Source of the DNA: JADKIH01 sp031427625
GTDB taxonomy: Bacteria; Bacteroidota; Bacteroidia; AKYH767-A; 2013-40CM-41-45
Length of the DNA stretch: 18,130 nucleotides
Assembly (NCBI GenBank): GCA_031427625.1
Contig: JANPNV010000113.1
Coordinates: 1 to 18,130, forward strand
Reading direction: 5' to 3'
Part shown: positions 6,563 to 15,200 of the stretch, in pieces
Numbering within the stretch: the stretch's first letter is position 1
How the letters are laid out: each line of letters begins with the position of its first letter
The notes under the pieces: model-generated
Told to the model about the DNA's origin: nothing
Database searches by the model: none
Seen by the model: only the letters and a program-made list of their open reading frames with translations
Program-made: the position numbers and the translations under genes

Positions 6563-6925
6563 TTATTTTAACTCGATTTGATCTTCGTGATTGACGATTA
6601 TTTCCGGCTTGCCTTTATATAACGTAATTTTTCCGGTAACACAGAGGTCTTTACCATTGTAATAAATCTCAGGTGCATTTGTAAAACCGTCCCTCTTATC
6701 ACCCCAAATAAGGATTGTAAGCAGTGCATTCGGGTAGTTTGCGCCGGCGTTTAAAAATGTTGGAGCGCTTTTAGTTGATTTAAGGTACTTTGTTCCGTAA
6801 ATTTTTGCGCAAACTTTTACGATGTCTCCAACATGATATTGGACAGAATCAAGACTTACTTCTTGTTGACAAAACGAAATAAATGGCAATGATACTATTA
6901 GAGAAAGAAAGAGAATGCGTTTCAT
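6563..6925 (-). CDS. Small exported OB-fold-like protein
   Basis: 120 residues with a signal peptide (MKRILFLSLIVSLPFISFCQ) and cleavage likely near residue 20; the C at 19 in FCQ does not form a good lipobox. The mature part (HVGDIVKVCAKIYGTKYL, TILIWGDKR, DLCVTGKITLYKGKPEIIV) has the beta pattern and the GKI.LYKGKPEI strand typical of OB-fold nucleic-acid-binding domains of the kind seen fused to or near secreted nucleases. No catalytic residues are seen. It abuts the S1/P1 nuclease tail to tail (stops at 6562 and 6563), so the two are separately transcribed, but both are exported and both plausibly touch nucleic acid. Ligand not proven. Confidence 0.75.
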   Translation of the reverse strand: MKRILFLSLIVSLPFISFCQQEVSLDSVQYHVGDIVKVCAKIYGTKYLKSTKSAPTFLNAGANYPNALLTILIWGDKRDGFTNAPEIYYNGKDLCVTGKITLYKGKPEIIVNHEDQIELK

Positions 6926-7252
6926 GTTCGATGGTTTATCTAAGGGGAGTTTTTATAGTTGGATTCGTTTAAGTATATATCAGAAGGGAAATCAATTTAG
7001 AATCCAAGCTGCAATATTGAAAAAATAATCGAGGATTTTATATGACTGAGAAATGATATCGCCATTAGATAATTGGATTTTTTTTATAGAATTGAAAGGT
7101 ATAAGATTTTCATTAATTGAATCTTTGATTTACGATTTGTCAGATTGGTCTGGATAGTCTATCCTGGGTTTTTGTAATTGCATGAATTTATGTCAATTTT
7201 ATAGTGATATTTGATGTTATCGCATGTAAAAAGGGTAATGTTTCAAGTCATA

Positions 7253-7267
7253 TTTGATAATATCAAA
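7253..7267. promoter_or_regulatory. Perfect palindrome, possible operator
   Basis: TTTGATA-A-TATCAAA: seven-bp arms with a one-base centre, about 240 bp before the kinase start. A related half site, ATTTGATGTTATC, occurs about 45 bp upstream. Symmetry suggests a dimeric regulator site; no cognate regulator is identified, and AT-rich DNA gives such palindromes by chance at an appreciable rate. Confidence 0.3.
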
Positions 7268-7390
7268 AGGTGTTTCAATAGATTAACGATTTTAGAAAAT
7301 TGAGATTTCGTCTATTAAAATTAATAATCCGTTGTTGCCATATTCGTCCACTATTTTCAATATAACTTGACTTATAGTATCAATAAAATG

Positions 7391-7404
7391 TTGATTGGAA
7401 TCAA
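7391..7404. promoter_or_regulatory. Inverted repeat TTGATT-GG-AATCAA, possible operator
   Basis: Six-bp arms with a GG centre, about 100 bp before the kinase start codon, a place where an operator or activator site would be expected. It shares the TTGAT core with the palindrome 130 bp upstream. Role not proven. Confidence 0.25.
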
Positions 7405-7505
7405 TAATTTTATATATTTATTGTTTAATGCATGCTCTGATTATTGAGGGAATGTATAGATTGGTATTGTTATTTTTTATCATGAATAAATTTTATAATT
7501 AGAAA

Positions 7506-9578
7506 ATGAAAGAATCATATTCGCGAAAAAATATTTACCCTGTCCCTGAGAATGAGAAGGAACGGCTGGAAGCGCTTTATAGCTACAATATCTTGGATTC
7601 GTCAGCCGATAAAGATATGGATGCGATTACTCTGCTTGCATCACGTATTTGTCAGACTCCGGTTGCATATGTTAGCCTCATAGATGAAAAGCGTCAATGG
7701 TTTAAAGCGATGATCGGATTTAACAGAGATGAAACTCCCCGTGAAGACTCTTTGTGTCAGTATACAATTATGCAGGATAAAATTTATGAAATTCCTGATA
7801 TTACAAAGAATGAATTATTTTCTCAGAATCCACTTTTTAATGCTAAAAATGGAATTCAGTTTTATGCCGGGGCTCCACTTATCGACCCCAATGGTTATAG
7901 GCTTGGAACATTATGTGTTATAGATGTAAAGCCAAGAGTACTTAGTATAGAGCAAAAGGAGGGTTTAGAGCTTCTGGCTCGTGAGGTTGTTGCACATTTA
8001 ATAATTCGAAAAGACAATTTAGAACTTGCACAAAGCAAAGCAGAGCTTCAGAAATTTTTCGATTTGTCGTTGGATTTTATGTGTATTGCCAACGTTCAGG
8101 GATATTTTCTCAAAGTCAGTGCTACCTTTTCCTCGGTGCTTGGCTATGAAGAAAAAGAACTGTTAGGCAGGCCTTTCTTGGATTTTGTGCATCCGGAGGA
8201 TATTCCAAATACATTGAATGAAATTGATAAATTGGCAAGAGGAGAAGATACTATTCATTTTGAAAATCGATATAGAAAAGTAGATGGTTCCTATATTTGG
8301 TTAAGTTGGAATAGTAAGCCGGAGCCGAATACTGGAATGTTATATGCTTCGGCTCGTGATATTACGGAGGCAAAAATTACAGAGGAGCTAAACAAGAAAA
8401 ATATTCAGTTACAAAAGGAGAAGGAAGTGGCTGAAAGGAGTAGTAAGTTGAAGGAAGAGTTTTTAGCAAACATGAGTCATGAAATTCGTACACCTATTAA
8501 TGCAATTATTGGCATAACGAATTTGCTACTTAAGAAAGGAACTGCTGTTGGAAAGGAACTTGAATATATTCAAACTATTCATATTAACTCGAACAACTTG
8601 TTTCAACTTGTCAATAATATTCTTGATTTTTCACAAATTGAATCCGGAAAATATAATAATAATTCAACAGAGTTTAATTTAAAACAGCTTATAAGGGAAA
8701 CTGTAAGATCTATAAAATTGTCTGCGACAGAAAAAGGATTATCCTTATCAACAATAATTGATCCTGAAATACCAATGAGACTTATAGGGTATCCTGAAAA
8801 GCTTAGTCAGACATTTTTAAATTTGATTTCCAATAGCATTAAATTTACTTCAATGGGTGAAATTGTGGTGACTGCTGAGCTTGTAACCTTGAACCCGGAC
8901 TCTGTGATCATAAAATTCATCGTTGCTGATACAGGCATTGGTATTCCCGCGGATAAGCTTGATGAAATATTTCTTCCATTTGTTCAGGTGAACAGTTCGT
9001 TTACAAGAGTTCATGGAGGAACTGGACTTGGATTGGCAATTACAAAAAAACTTGTTGAATTACAGGGTGGTGAAATTCAGGTTCACTCTAAAGTAGGCGT
9101 AGGCTCTGACTTTTTTTTCACTCTTCTTTTTCCAATACCTGAAAAGGAAAAAACAGAAAGAAATTTTGTTGAGGAGGTTGAGGAATTATTAGTTCCGGCT
9201 GGATTAAGAATTCTTATAGTAGAAGATAATCCATTTAACCAAATGGTAGTAACTGATACACTTCAGGAATGGAATGATTCAATTGAAATTGACGTAGTAG
9301 AAAATGGTAAGATGGCAATTGAAAAATTAAAAATTAATACCTACGATTTAGTGTTGATGGATATTCAAATGCCGGAAATGGATGGACATACGGCGGCTCG
9401 AATTATTCGAAGCGATTTTCCCGAGCCAGTTTGTAATATTCCCATTATAGCAATGACAGCACATGCCTCTGTGAAGGAAATTGAATCCTGTTTTAAAAAT
9501 GGGATGAATGAATATATTTCAAAGCCATTTGAAGCATCTAATCTTTTCAAGAAGATTGTCAAAGTGTTGAAAAAATAA
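7506..9578 (+). CDS. Soluble hybrid sensor histidine kinase (GAF-PAS-HisKA-HATPase-REC)
   Basis: 690 residues from ATG 7506. Domains: GAF, about 20-165 (ERLEALYSYNILD, VSLIDEKRQWFKAMIGF, AGAPLIDPNGYRLGTLCVID); PAS with PAC, about 180-290; HisKA with phospho-acceptor H325 (SHEIRTPIN); HATPase with N box N443 (NSIKFT), DTGIGI at 475-480 and GGTGLGL at 504-510; and a C-terminal receiver domain with VEDN (D574), acceptor D619 (LMDIQMPEMDG), T651 and K673 (SKPF). All catalytic residues are present, so phosphate should pass from H325 to D619. There are no membrane segments or signal peptide, so it senses a cytoplasmic cue, with the ligand of the GAF or PAS domain unknown. No separate response regulator or Hpt gene is nearby; the output partner lies elsewhere. 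Monocistronic, flanked by long AT-rich gaps. Confidence 0.95.
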   Translation: MKESYSRKNIYPVPENEKERLEALYSYNILDSSADKDMDAITLLASRICQTPVAYVSLIDEKRQWFKAMIGFNRDETPREDSLCQYTIMQDKIYEIPDITKNELFSQNPLFNAKNGIQFYAGAPLIDPNGYRLGTLCVIDVKPRVLSIEQKEGLELLAREVVAHLIIRKDNLELAQSKAELQKFFDLSLDFMCIANVQGYFLKVSATFSSVLGYEEKELLGRPFLDFVHPEDIPNTLNEIDKLARGEDTIHFENRYRKVDGSYIWLSWNSKPEPNTGMLYASARDITEAKITEELNKKNIQLQKEKEVAERSSKLKEEFLANMSHEIRTPINAIIGITNLLLKKGTAVGKELEYIQTIHINSNNLFQLVNNILDFSQIESGKYNNNSTEFNLKQLIRETVRSIKLSATEKGLSLSTIIDPEIPMRLIGYPEKLSQTFLNLISNSIKFTSMGEIVVTAELVTLNPDSVIIKFIVADTGIGIPADKLDEIFLPFVQVNSSFTRVHGGTGLGLAITKKLVELQGGEIQVHSKVGVGSDFFFTLLFPIPEKEKTERNFVEEVEELLVPAGLRILIVEDNPFNQMVVTDTLQEWNDSIEIDVVENGKMAIEKLKINTYDLVLMDIQMPEMDGHTAARIIRSDFPEPVCNIPIIAMTAHASVKEIESCFKNGMNEYISKPFEASNLFKKIVKVLKK

Positions 9579-10033
9579 AGTTGTTTCAATAATGGCATTA
9601 CTTTTCATTATATTTTATAATTGAATAGTGATTGGAATGCGTCTTTTATAATTACCGATAGGTGGATTTTTTTGTTTTGAAAGTTTAAATCATCCAAACA
9701 GAATTTTATTGCCTGTACGCATGCTACTTTTTTAAATAAAACTTGATTTTTTGATAGGTTATAAAATTTGAAATTTAGGTTAATAACTTTTAATTTTATC
9801 ATTGATTAATTATTTATAACTTTAATAATATTTTAGTTCCATATTTTTATAATGGACGAGTTGATTGCGATAATTTTTATTTTTTTTAAATAGTTGATAA
9901 ATGATGTCAGATTGGCTGATAATTAAACTTAAAAGATTTACTCTATTTAAGAGAGCGAAGGTAAATTTGTTTGAAATAAAATTAAGAGGAGGATTCTCTT
10001 TTTATATAGTTAACCATTTCTAAATAAAACCCC
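9579..10033. other. AT-rich intergenic region between kinase and oxidoreductase
   Basis: 455 bp with no convincing ORF, RNA gene or clear terminator hairpin after the kinase stop. It holds the second copy of TGTCAGATTGG (9905-9915) and a candidate promoter at 9937-9969. Confidence 0.35.
9937..9969 (+). promoter_or_regulatory. Candidate Bacteroidota-type promoter for the oxidoreductase gene
   Basis: TAAATTTG (9962-9969) fits the -7 consensus TAnnTTTG exactly. TTTA (9937-9940), 21 bp upstream, is a three-of-four match to the -33 TTTG. Transcription from here would give a leader of about 60 nt before the ATG at 10034. In such AT-rich DNA a chance match is quite possible. Confidence 0.3.
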
Positions 10034-11458
10034 ATGGTAAATCAAAAATCTATTCAGGATTTCAGGGCAACTCTAAGAGGCGGCGTAATAGAACCGCAAG
10101 ACAAAAATTATGAAGATGCCCGTAAAGTGTATAATGCAATGATAAATAAACGTCCGCGTTTAATTGTGAATTGTGCAGATGTTGCAGATGTAATCAGCTC
10201 AGTGAATTTTGCGAGAGAAAATAATTTATTGTTATCCATTCGCAGCGGTGGTCATAATGCAGGTGGTTTGGGAATTTGTGATGATGGCCTTGTAGTTGAT
10301 CTTTCCCGAATTAAATATACCCGTGTCGATCCTATGGCAAAAACGGTTGTGGCCGGTGGTGGTTGTACTTGGGGTGATATCGATCACGCCACACATGTAT
10401 TTGGATTGGCAACGCCTAGCGGAATTATTTCAACTACTGGTGTTGGTGGACTGACATTAGGTGGAGGTATCGGCCATCTTACACGAAAATATGGATTAAG
10501 TATTGATAATCTTTTATCAGTGGATATCGTTTTGGCCGATGGCCGGTTTGTTAAAGCCAATGAAAACGAGAATCAAGATTTATTCTGGGCTGTCAGAGGT
10601 GGTGGTGGAAATTTTGGTGTCGTGACTGCTTTTACATTTAGGTTACATCCTGTTTCTATGGTATATGGTGGTCCAATGCTCTATGAAATGAGTGAAGCTG
10701 CAGAAGTGATGAAATGGTATCGTAAACTTATAAAAGATGCCCCCGATGATTTAAATGGTTTTTTTGCATTTCTTACAGTGCCTCCTGGAGATCCATTCCC
10801 TGAAAATTTACATTTGAAAAAAATGTGCGGGATTATCTGGGCATATACGGGTCCTCAGGAAATGGCAGAAGAAGTTTTTAAGCCAATACGTGCTTTCAAA
10901 AAACCAGCCCTTGATTTTGTGGGACCAATTCCACAACCTGCATTGCAAAGTATGTTTGATGCCGTTTATCCGACAGGATTACAATGGTATTGGAGGGCTG
11001 ATTTTGTAAATGAACTTAGTGATGAAGCAATAACAAAACACGTAACTTTTGGAAACGCTCTTCCAACAATGCATTCAACAATGCATTTATATCCTATAAA
11101 TGGTGCTGCGTCACGAGTAAATAAAAGAGATACTGCCTGGAATTTTAGGAATGCGACTTGGGCTATGGTAATTGTAGGGGTCGATCCTGATCCTGTAAAC
11201 AAGGATAAAATTACCAATTGGACGAAGCAGTATTTTGATGCACTTCATCCATATTCAGCAGGTGGCGCTTATGTAAACTTTATGATGGATGAAGGGGAAG
11301 ATCGCGTAAAGGCAACTTATGGAGAAAATTATGAACGGCTTGTTACAATAAAAAACAAGTATGATCCGGGTAATTTATTTCGAGTTAATCAAAATATAAA
11401 AGCATCTTTAAAAACTCAGGTAGGTGATGAGTTGAAAAAAGAAAAGGAAATTGTTTAA
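10034..11458 (+). CDS. Berberine-bridge-type FAD-dependent oxidoreductase
   Basis: 474 residues, start ATG 10034. N-terminal PCMH-type FAD-binding domain, about 38-212: RSGGHNAGG (70-78) carries H74, the histidine that binds FAD covalently in this family; further FAD motifs are GLVVDLS, GVGGLTLGGGIGHLTRKYGLSIDN and GGGGNFGVVT. The C-terminal BBE motif is seen in YDPGNLFRVNQNI. The second attachment cysteine of bicovalent members aligns with I132 (GIISTTGVGG), so this one probably holds FAD by a single bond. Family members oxidise sugars, alcohols or secondary metabolites with O2; the substrate cannot be read from the sequence. No signal peptide, so cytoplasmic. The tail after about 455 is charged and variable. 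No co-directional partner gene is adjacent. Confidence 0.93.
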   Translation: MVNQKSIQDFRATLRGGVIEPQDKNYEDARKVYNAMINKRPRLIVNCADVADVISSVNFARENNLLLSIRSGGHNAGGLGICDDGLVVDLSRIKYTRVDPMAKTVVAGGGCTWGDIDHATHVFGLATPSGIISTTGVGGLTLGGGIGHLTRKYGLSIDNLLSVDIVLADGRFVKANENENQDLFWAVRGGGGNFGVVTAFTFRLHPVSMVYGGPMLYEMSEAAEVMKWYRKLIKDAPDDLNGFFAFLTVPPGDPFPENLHLKKMCGIIWAYTGPQEMAEEVFKPIRAFKKPALDFVGPIPQPALQSMFDAVYPTGLQWYWRADFVNELSDEAITKHVTFGNALPTMHSTMHLYPINGAASRVNKRDTAWNFRNATWAMVIVGVDPDPVNKDKITNWTKQYFDALHPYSAGGAYVNFMMDEGEDRVKATYGENYERLVTIKNKYDPGNLFRVNQNIKASLKTQVGDELKKEKEIV

Positions 11459-11570
11459 TTACGAACAGAATTTTTAAGATAGGTTGAATTTTAAAAATAA
11501 ATTAGCAACAATATATTGATATCAATAGTGATATTATGTATTTATTATAATGGATTTAATCAAAAGAATT

Positions 11571-11591
11571 CCTCGAAGCTCTGCTTCGGGG
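11571..11591. repeat. Left-end hairpin of the IS200-type element
   Basis: Nine-bp stem CCTCGAAGC/GCTTCGGGG (one T-G wobble) with a TCT loop. Identical base for base to the hairpin at 12091-12111. In this family TnpA recognises such hairpins as single-stranded DNA. Confidence 0.85.
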
Positions 11592-11630
11592 TGGGGCGGG
11601 GGTGAGTAATGTAAAGGTTATATTTGCCTT

Positions 11631-12083
11631 ATGAGTGAACATAATCATAAGCGGCAAAATAAAAGTTTGTTGTTGTATCATTTGGTTTGTCCTATCAAGT
11701 ATCGGAGAAGCATTTTGTCTGAGGATGTTGAAAAAAGCCTGGTGGAAGTTTGTAAGAATATTGAAAGCAGGTTTGAGATAATTTTTATAGAAATAGGAGC
11801 AGATGAGAATCACGTTCATTTTTTGATACAAAGTGTACCCATGATGTCTGTTAAAGAGATAGCTCAAACAGTGAAAAGCATTACAGCAAAAGAACTTTTC
11901 CGGCTTCATCCAGAGGTTAAACAACAACTGTGGGGAGGACAATTTTGGACAAGTGGATATTATGCAAATACAGTAGGGCAATATGCCAACGAGGAGATAA
12001 TTCAAAGATATATCAATGATCAAGGCAATGAAAAAACAGGATACAAAAATTTTCATAGAAGTCAATTAAGTTTATTCGAGTAA
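11631..12083 (+). CDS. tnpA: IS200-family Y1 transposase TnpA
   Basis: 150 residues, ATG 11631. A HUH single-strand DNA transposase: the HUH motif is H61-V-H63 (ENHVHFLIQ), and the likely nucleophile is Y127 in IQRYINDQ, with Q131 as the usual helix partner. The N-terminal YHLVCPIKYRR and the FWTSGYYANTVG segment are typical of IS200 proteins and differ from the REP-associated (RAYT) branch. It would act as a dimer, cutting and joining single-stranded ends at the flanking hairpins by a 5' phosphotyrosine link. Length matches the family, and no frameshift or missing residue is seen, so it looks intact and may be active. Confidence 0.93.
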   Translation: MSEHNHKRQNKSLLLYHLVCPIKYRRSILSEDVEKSLVEVCKNIESRFEIIFIEIGADENHVHFLIQSVPMMSVKEIAQTVKSITAKELFRLHPEVKQQLWGGQFWTSGYYANTVGQYANEEIIQRYINDQGNEKTGYKNFHRSQLSLFE

Positions 12084-12090
12084 CGCGATA

Positions 12091-12111
12091 CCTCGAAGCT
12101 CTGCTTCGGGG
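12091..12111. repeat. Right-end hairpin of the IS200-type element
   Basis: Exact direct copy of the left-end hairpin (stem CCTCGAAGC/GCTTCGGGG, loop TCT), 7 bp after the tnpA stop. The bases 5' of the foot differ (GATA here, AATT at the left), as expected if these are end-specific guide sequences. It could also fold in the tnpA transcript, but no T-run follows. Confidence 0.85.
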
Positions 12112-12213
12112 TTATTCATTAGACCTACACCTTCTCATCTAGCTATCGTATTCTGAAACGTGTGAACTGATGAAAGTTAAAATAAAAATATCACATTAAA
12201 ATTATTACCCAAC

Positions 12214-15200
12214 CTACGGTCTTATCAAAACCCTCCCAATATTATTTTCCACCAAACTATAATCCGGAGATTCAGTGATTCTGTTTCCTGTAATATCATA
12301 ACGAGTATATCCTGTAATAAACAGGAGGGAATTGTTTTCAATCAAATCCAGATCTGTAACATCAATAGTTCCATTCTGGGTTACGTCACCGCTCCATAAA
12401 GCGAAGTTTCCATCATTCAGGTTCGCCTGATTATCACCAAAAGCTTTATTGGCTGCAGGTGAAAAATCATAACTGACTGTTGAGGATGTAAACAAAACAG
12501 GATTCTTACTCCATGTTTCTAATGTGTTCCTGTGTTTTAAAACGACATAGTAACTTTTGTTCAGCGTAACATTCGGAATTCTGACATGGCTGTTTCCATT
12601 TACATCGATTGTGTCTTTGGCCGAAAATAAAAGTTCGTATGGAGAAGTGCTATTATGTAATTCTACTGTAAACGTATCGCACAGTGTTGGATTTGATGAT
12701 GGGTTTGAAGCAGCCACCATTTTATTGGCTCCCAGATAATATCCTTGAAAAAAGGCTTTAACATTTACATATACATCACATGAAACAGAAACGGATGTAG
12801 TGGCACTTACTGTACAGCCATCCGGCGTAGTTGTTACAACTGTATAAGTCTGCGTTCCGGCTGGCGAGTTGCTTACCGTTACGCTGGCATCTGAACAATC
12901 AGAGTTACAGGTATATGCGCCAAGGGTGCCTGGCCCTGTGATAACATGTGTATAGGGTGTAACAAAAGCTAAGGACCAACTTACAAGATCTCCCAAATCA
13001 CTTCCTGCATTGTCAGAAATATTCAAAGTCCAGTTACCATTTATGATAAACGGAAATGTTAATCCGCTCCATAAATGTGCTGCATCAGGGTTGGAGGAAT
13101 CTGAGGGTTTGTAACTTCCGTTTACAACATTGCCTCCGATTATCGTAGAAGCAGAATTGGTTTGAGGTAATATGTCTGTTGCTGTTGTTGTAAATGTATA
13201 GGCGCCTGTCATGTCTCCATTTGTTCCTGTACTTGTTACAGGAACTCCCGGGCGATCAAATACAATCGTATTTCCACCGGGTGATGATAATGTTACTTTC
13301 AGATCTCCAACCCATGTATGTTTTCTGTTTGGTGCCACTGTTCCTGTTCCGAATGTTAATGTAATTGAAAGTCCGGCAGCATTTGCCAGAACAATTCCAC
13401 TGCTAATATTAATAGTATTGCTAACGCCTGCAGGTGTATTGTCGGGAATTGCTAACCCAATCACACCGGAAGAAAATGAATTTGAAATAGCTCCTCCGGA
13501 AGCACGAACGGTAAGTGTGAAATCGGTACCCGGACAAATCAAACCGGGTGATGAAGTAAATGAAGTTATTACCGGAAGTGGTTTTGAAGTTACAACTGCT
13601 GTTGCATTCGTCGTACAACTTCGCGAATCTGTAATTAGTACCGAATAATTTCCGGGTGATAAATTACTTATTGTAAAAGTTGTAGCTGAATTATTCCAGC
13701 TATAAAAATAAGGCATCGTTCCACCGGCAGGAATTGCTGTGGCAGAACCATTATTCAGATTACAGGTAGATTGTATTGTTGAAGTTGTCGCCGTTAAAGG
13801 GGATGATGGTTGTGTTAGGGTATAAGTATAAACACGTGAACAACCTGATCCGTCAGTAATTGTAACCGAATAAACGCCGGCAATTAATCCGCTTCTGCTC
13901 TGAGCTGTACTTCCATTATTCCATAGATAAGTATAGGGTGCAACTCCTGAAACAAATGATAAGGTAATTGATCCATTACTGCCACCATAACAACTCACAT
14001 GCGAAAGGGATGATGAAATAGGAATGCTGTCAACAGTAACTATCATTGTATCTCTCTGCATCAAGGTTGATCCAGACTTCGTTGCTGTCAATACATAATT
14101 AGTTGTACTCTGTGGCGACGCTTTTGGATTACTGATGACTGCCGAACTTAATCCTGTAGCCGGACTCCACGAATAATCAAATCCGGCTACAGCTGCAACT
14201 CCGATTGTTACGCTATCACCATAACAACTAATTTTATTGGAACCGGCATTCACAGGGAATGTACCTGTCATTGAAATATTATCTACGTAAATATTATTTC
14301 CGAAGTAGCCAAGGTTTTTAAAGGATACTAAAACAGATCCACTTGCAATGTAACTGCTTAGATTTATAGTCTCTGTTCTCCATTGCGAAGAAGTAGGAAC
14401 AAAAGCGGCAGTGGTTGTTCCTGCTACTGTCGATAATGTTCCTCCGCCTTTCAGATAGACAGATGTGAATGAGGAACCGCAATTTGTCGAAACTAAAACC
14501 TGCAATGTGTCTGAGTAATTGGTTGTATTGTATGGTTGATAGGCGACATCGAATGTAAGTTGTGCGGTGCTTAAGCTAACGAGATCGAATCGCGGAGTCC
14601 GTATTTCATCTTTTTTTCCTGAAACATTGGTGCCGAAATTATCAAACCAGATCGAGTTCGTACTTGTTCCGAATCCTCCGGCGGAAGAAGTACGTTGCCA
14701 TACTTTTGAATCGAGGCCATCATCAATTAAATTCCATCCGGCAGGAGGGAAGGTTGTGTTTTCAAAACCTTCAGAAAGTGGAAGCCCACTGCCAAATGAA
14801 TTTATAAATCCTGTCTTAGTCAGTGAATTTGTACTGACTCCATCAGAAACAGTCAGAGTTACATCATATGATCCGGTTGAATTATATGTTACCAATGGAT
14901 TTTGTAAGGTAGAAGTAGCAGGAATGCCACCGGGAAATGACCAGGACCATGAGCTTACATTGCCCGTTGACTGATCACTAAATTGTACGCTATTACCCGG
15001 ACATGGATAGTTTTCATTTGCGGCGAATAGTGCAGTTACTGATCGTATTCCTGTCAGTGGAACTTCCCACATTCCGCGGCCATATTCCGAAACACGAATA
15101 ACGGATTGATTGGTTCCATCATCGTATATACTAAAGTCATTGATGACTGTTCGTGTTGGAAGTGATGTCGAATATAATGTCCAGCTTGTTTGTCCGGCTT

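Larger units (their letters stand above)
6926..7505. other. Long AT-rich intergenic region before the hybrid kinase
   Basis: 580 bp with no convincing gene on either strand. It contains two perfect inverted repeats annotated separately (7253-7267, 7391-7404) and an 11-bp word, TGTCAGATTGG (7138-7148), that recurs at 9905-9915 in front of the oxidoreductase gene. The promoters of the kinase gene and of the leftward OB-fold gene should be here. Confidence 0.4.
11571..12111 (+). mobile_element. IS200-type insertion sequence carrying only tnpA (minimal extent)
   Basis: A Y1 transposase gene is bracketed by two identical subterminal hairpins in the same orientation, as expected for the IS200/IS605 family, which has no terminal inverted repeats and makes no target duplication. 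No tnpB is present. The outer cleavage sites are not defined: the element probably extends some bases beyond each hairpin. It sits between the oxidoreductase gene and the tail of the 1614-residue protein gene and disrupts neither. Between the left hairpin and tnpA lies a G-rich stretch (three runs of 4, 4 and 5 G at 11588-11602), striking in this AT-rich DNA. Confidence 0.8.

Noticed and set aside
6561..6573. AGTTA-TTT-TAACT hairpin as bidirectional terminator
   Set aside because: Five AT-rich base pairs overlapping both stop codons are too weak to support a terminator.
9608..9802. 64-residue minus-strand ORF after the kinase gene
   Set aside because: Lies in AT-rich intergenic DNA, with K/N/F/I-rich composition expected by chance and no motif.
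11588..11602. Canonical G-quadruplex
   Set aside because: Only three G-runs of three or more are present; a four-run G3 motif is not met.
11556..12065. 169-residue minus-strand ORF over the transposase gene
   Set aside because: Antisense to tnpA, whose HUH and tyrosine motifs are clear on the plus strand.
13211..13648. 145-residue plus-strand ORF within the large exported gene
   Set aside because: Shadow of the minus-strand P-domain coding sequence.
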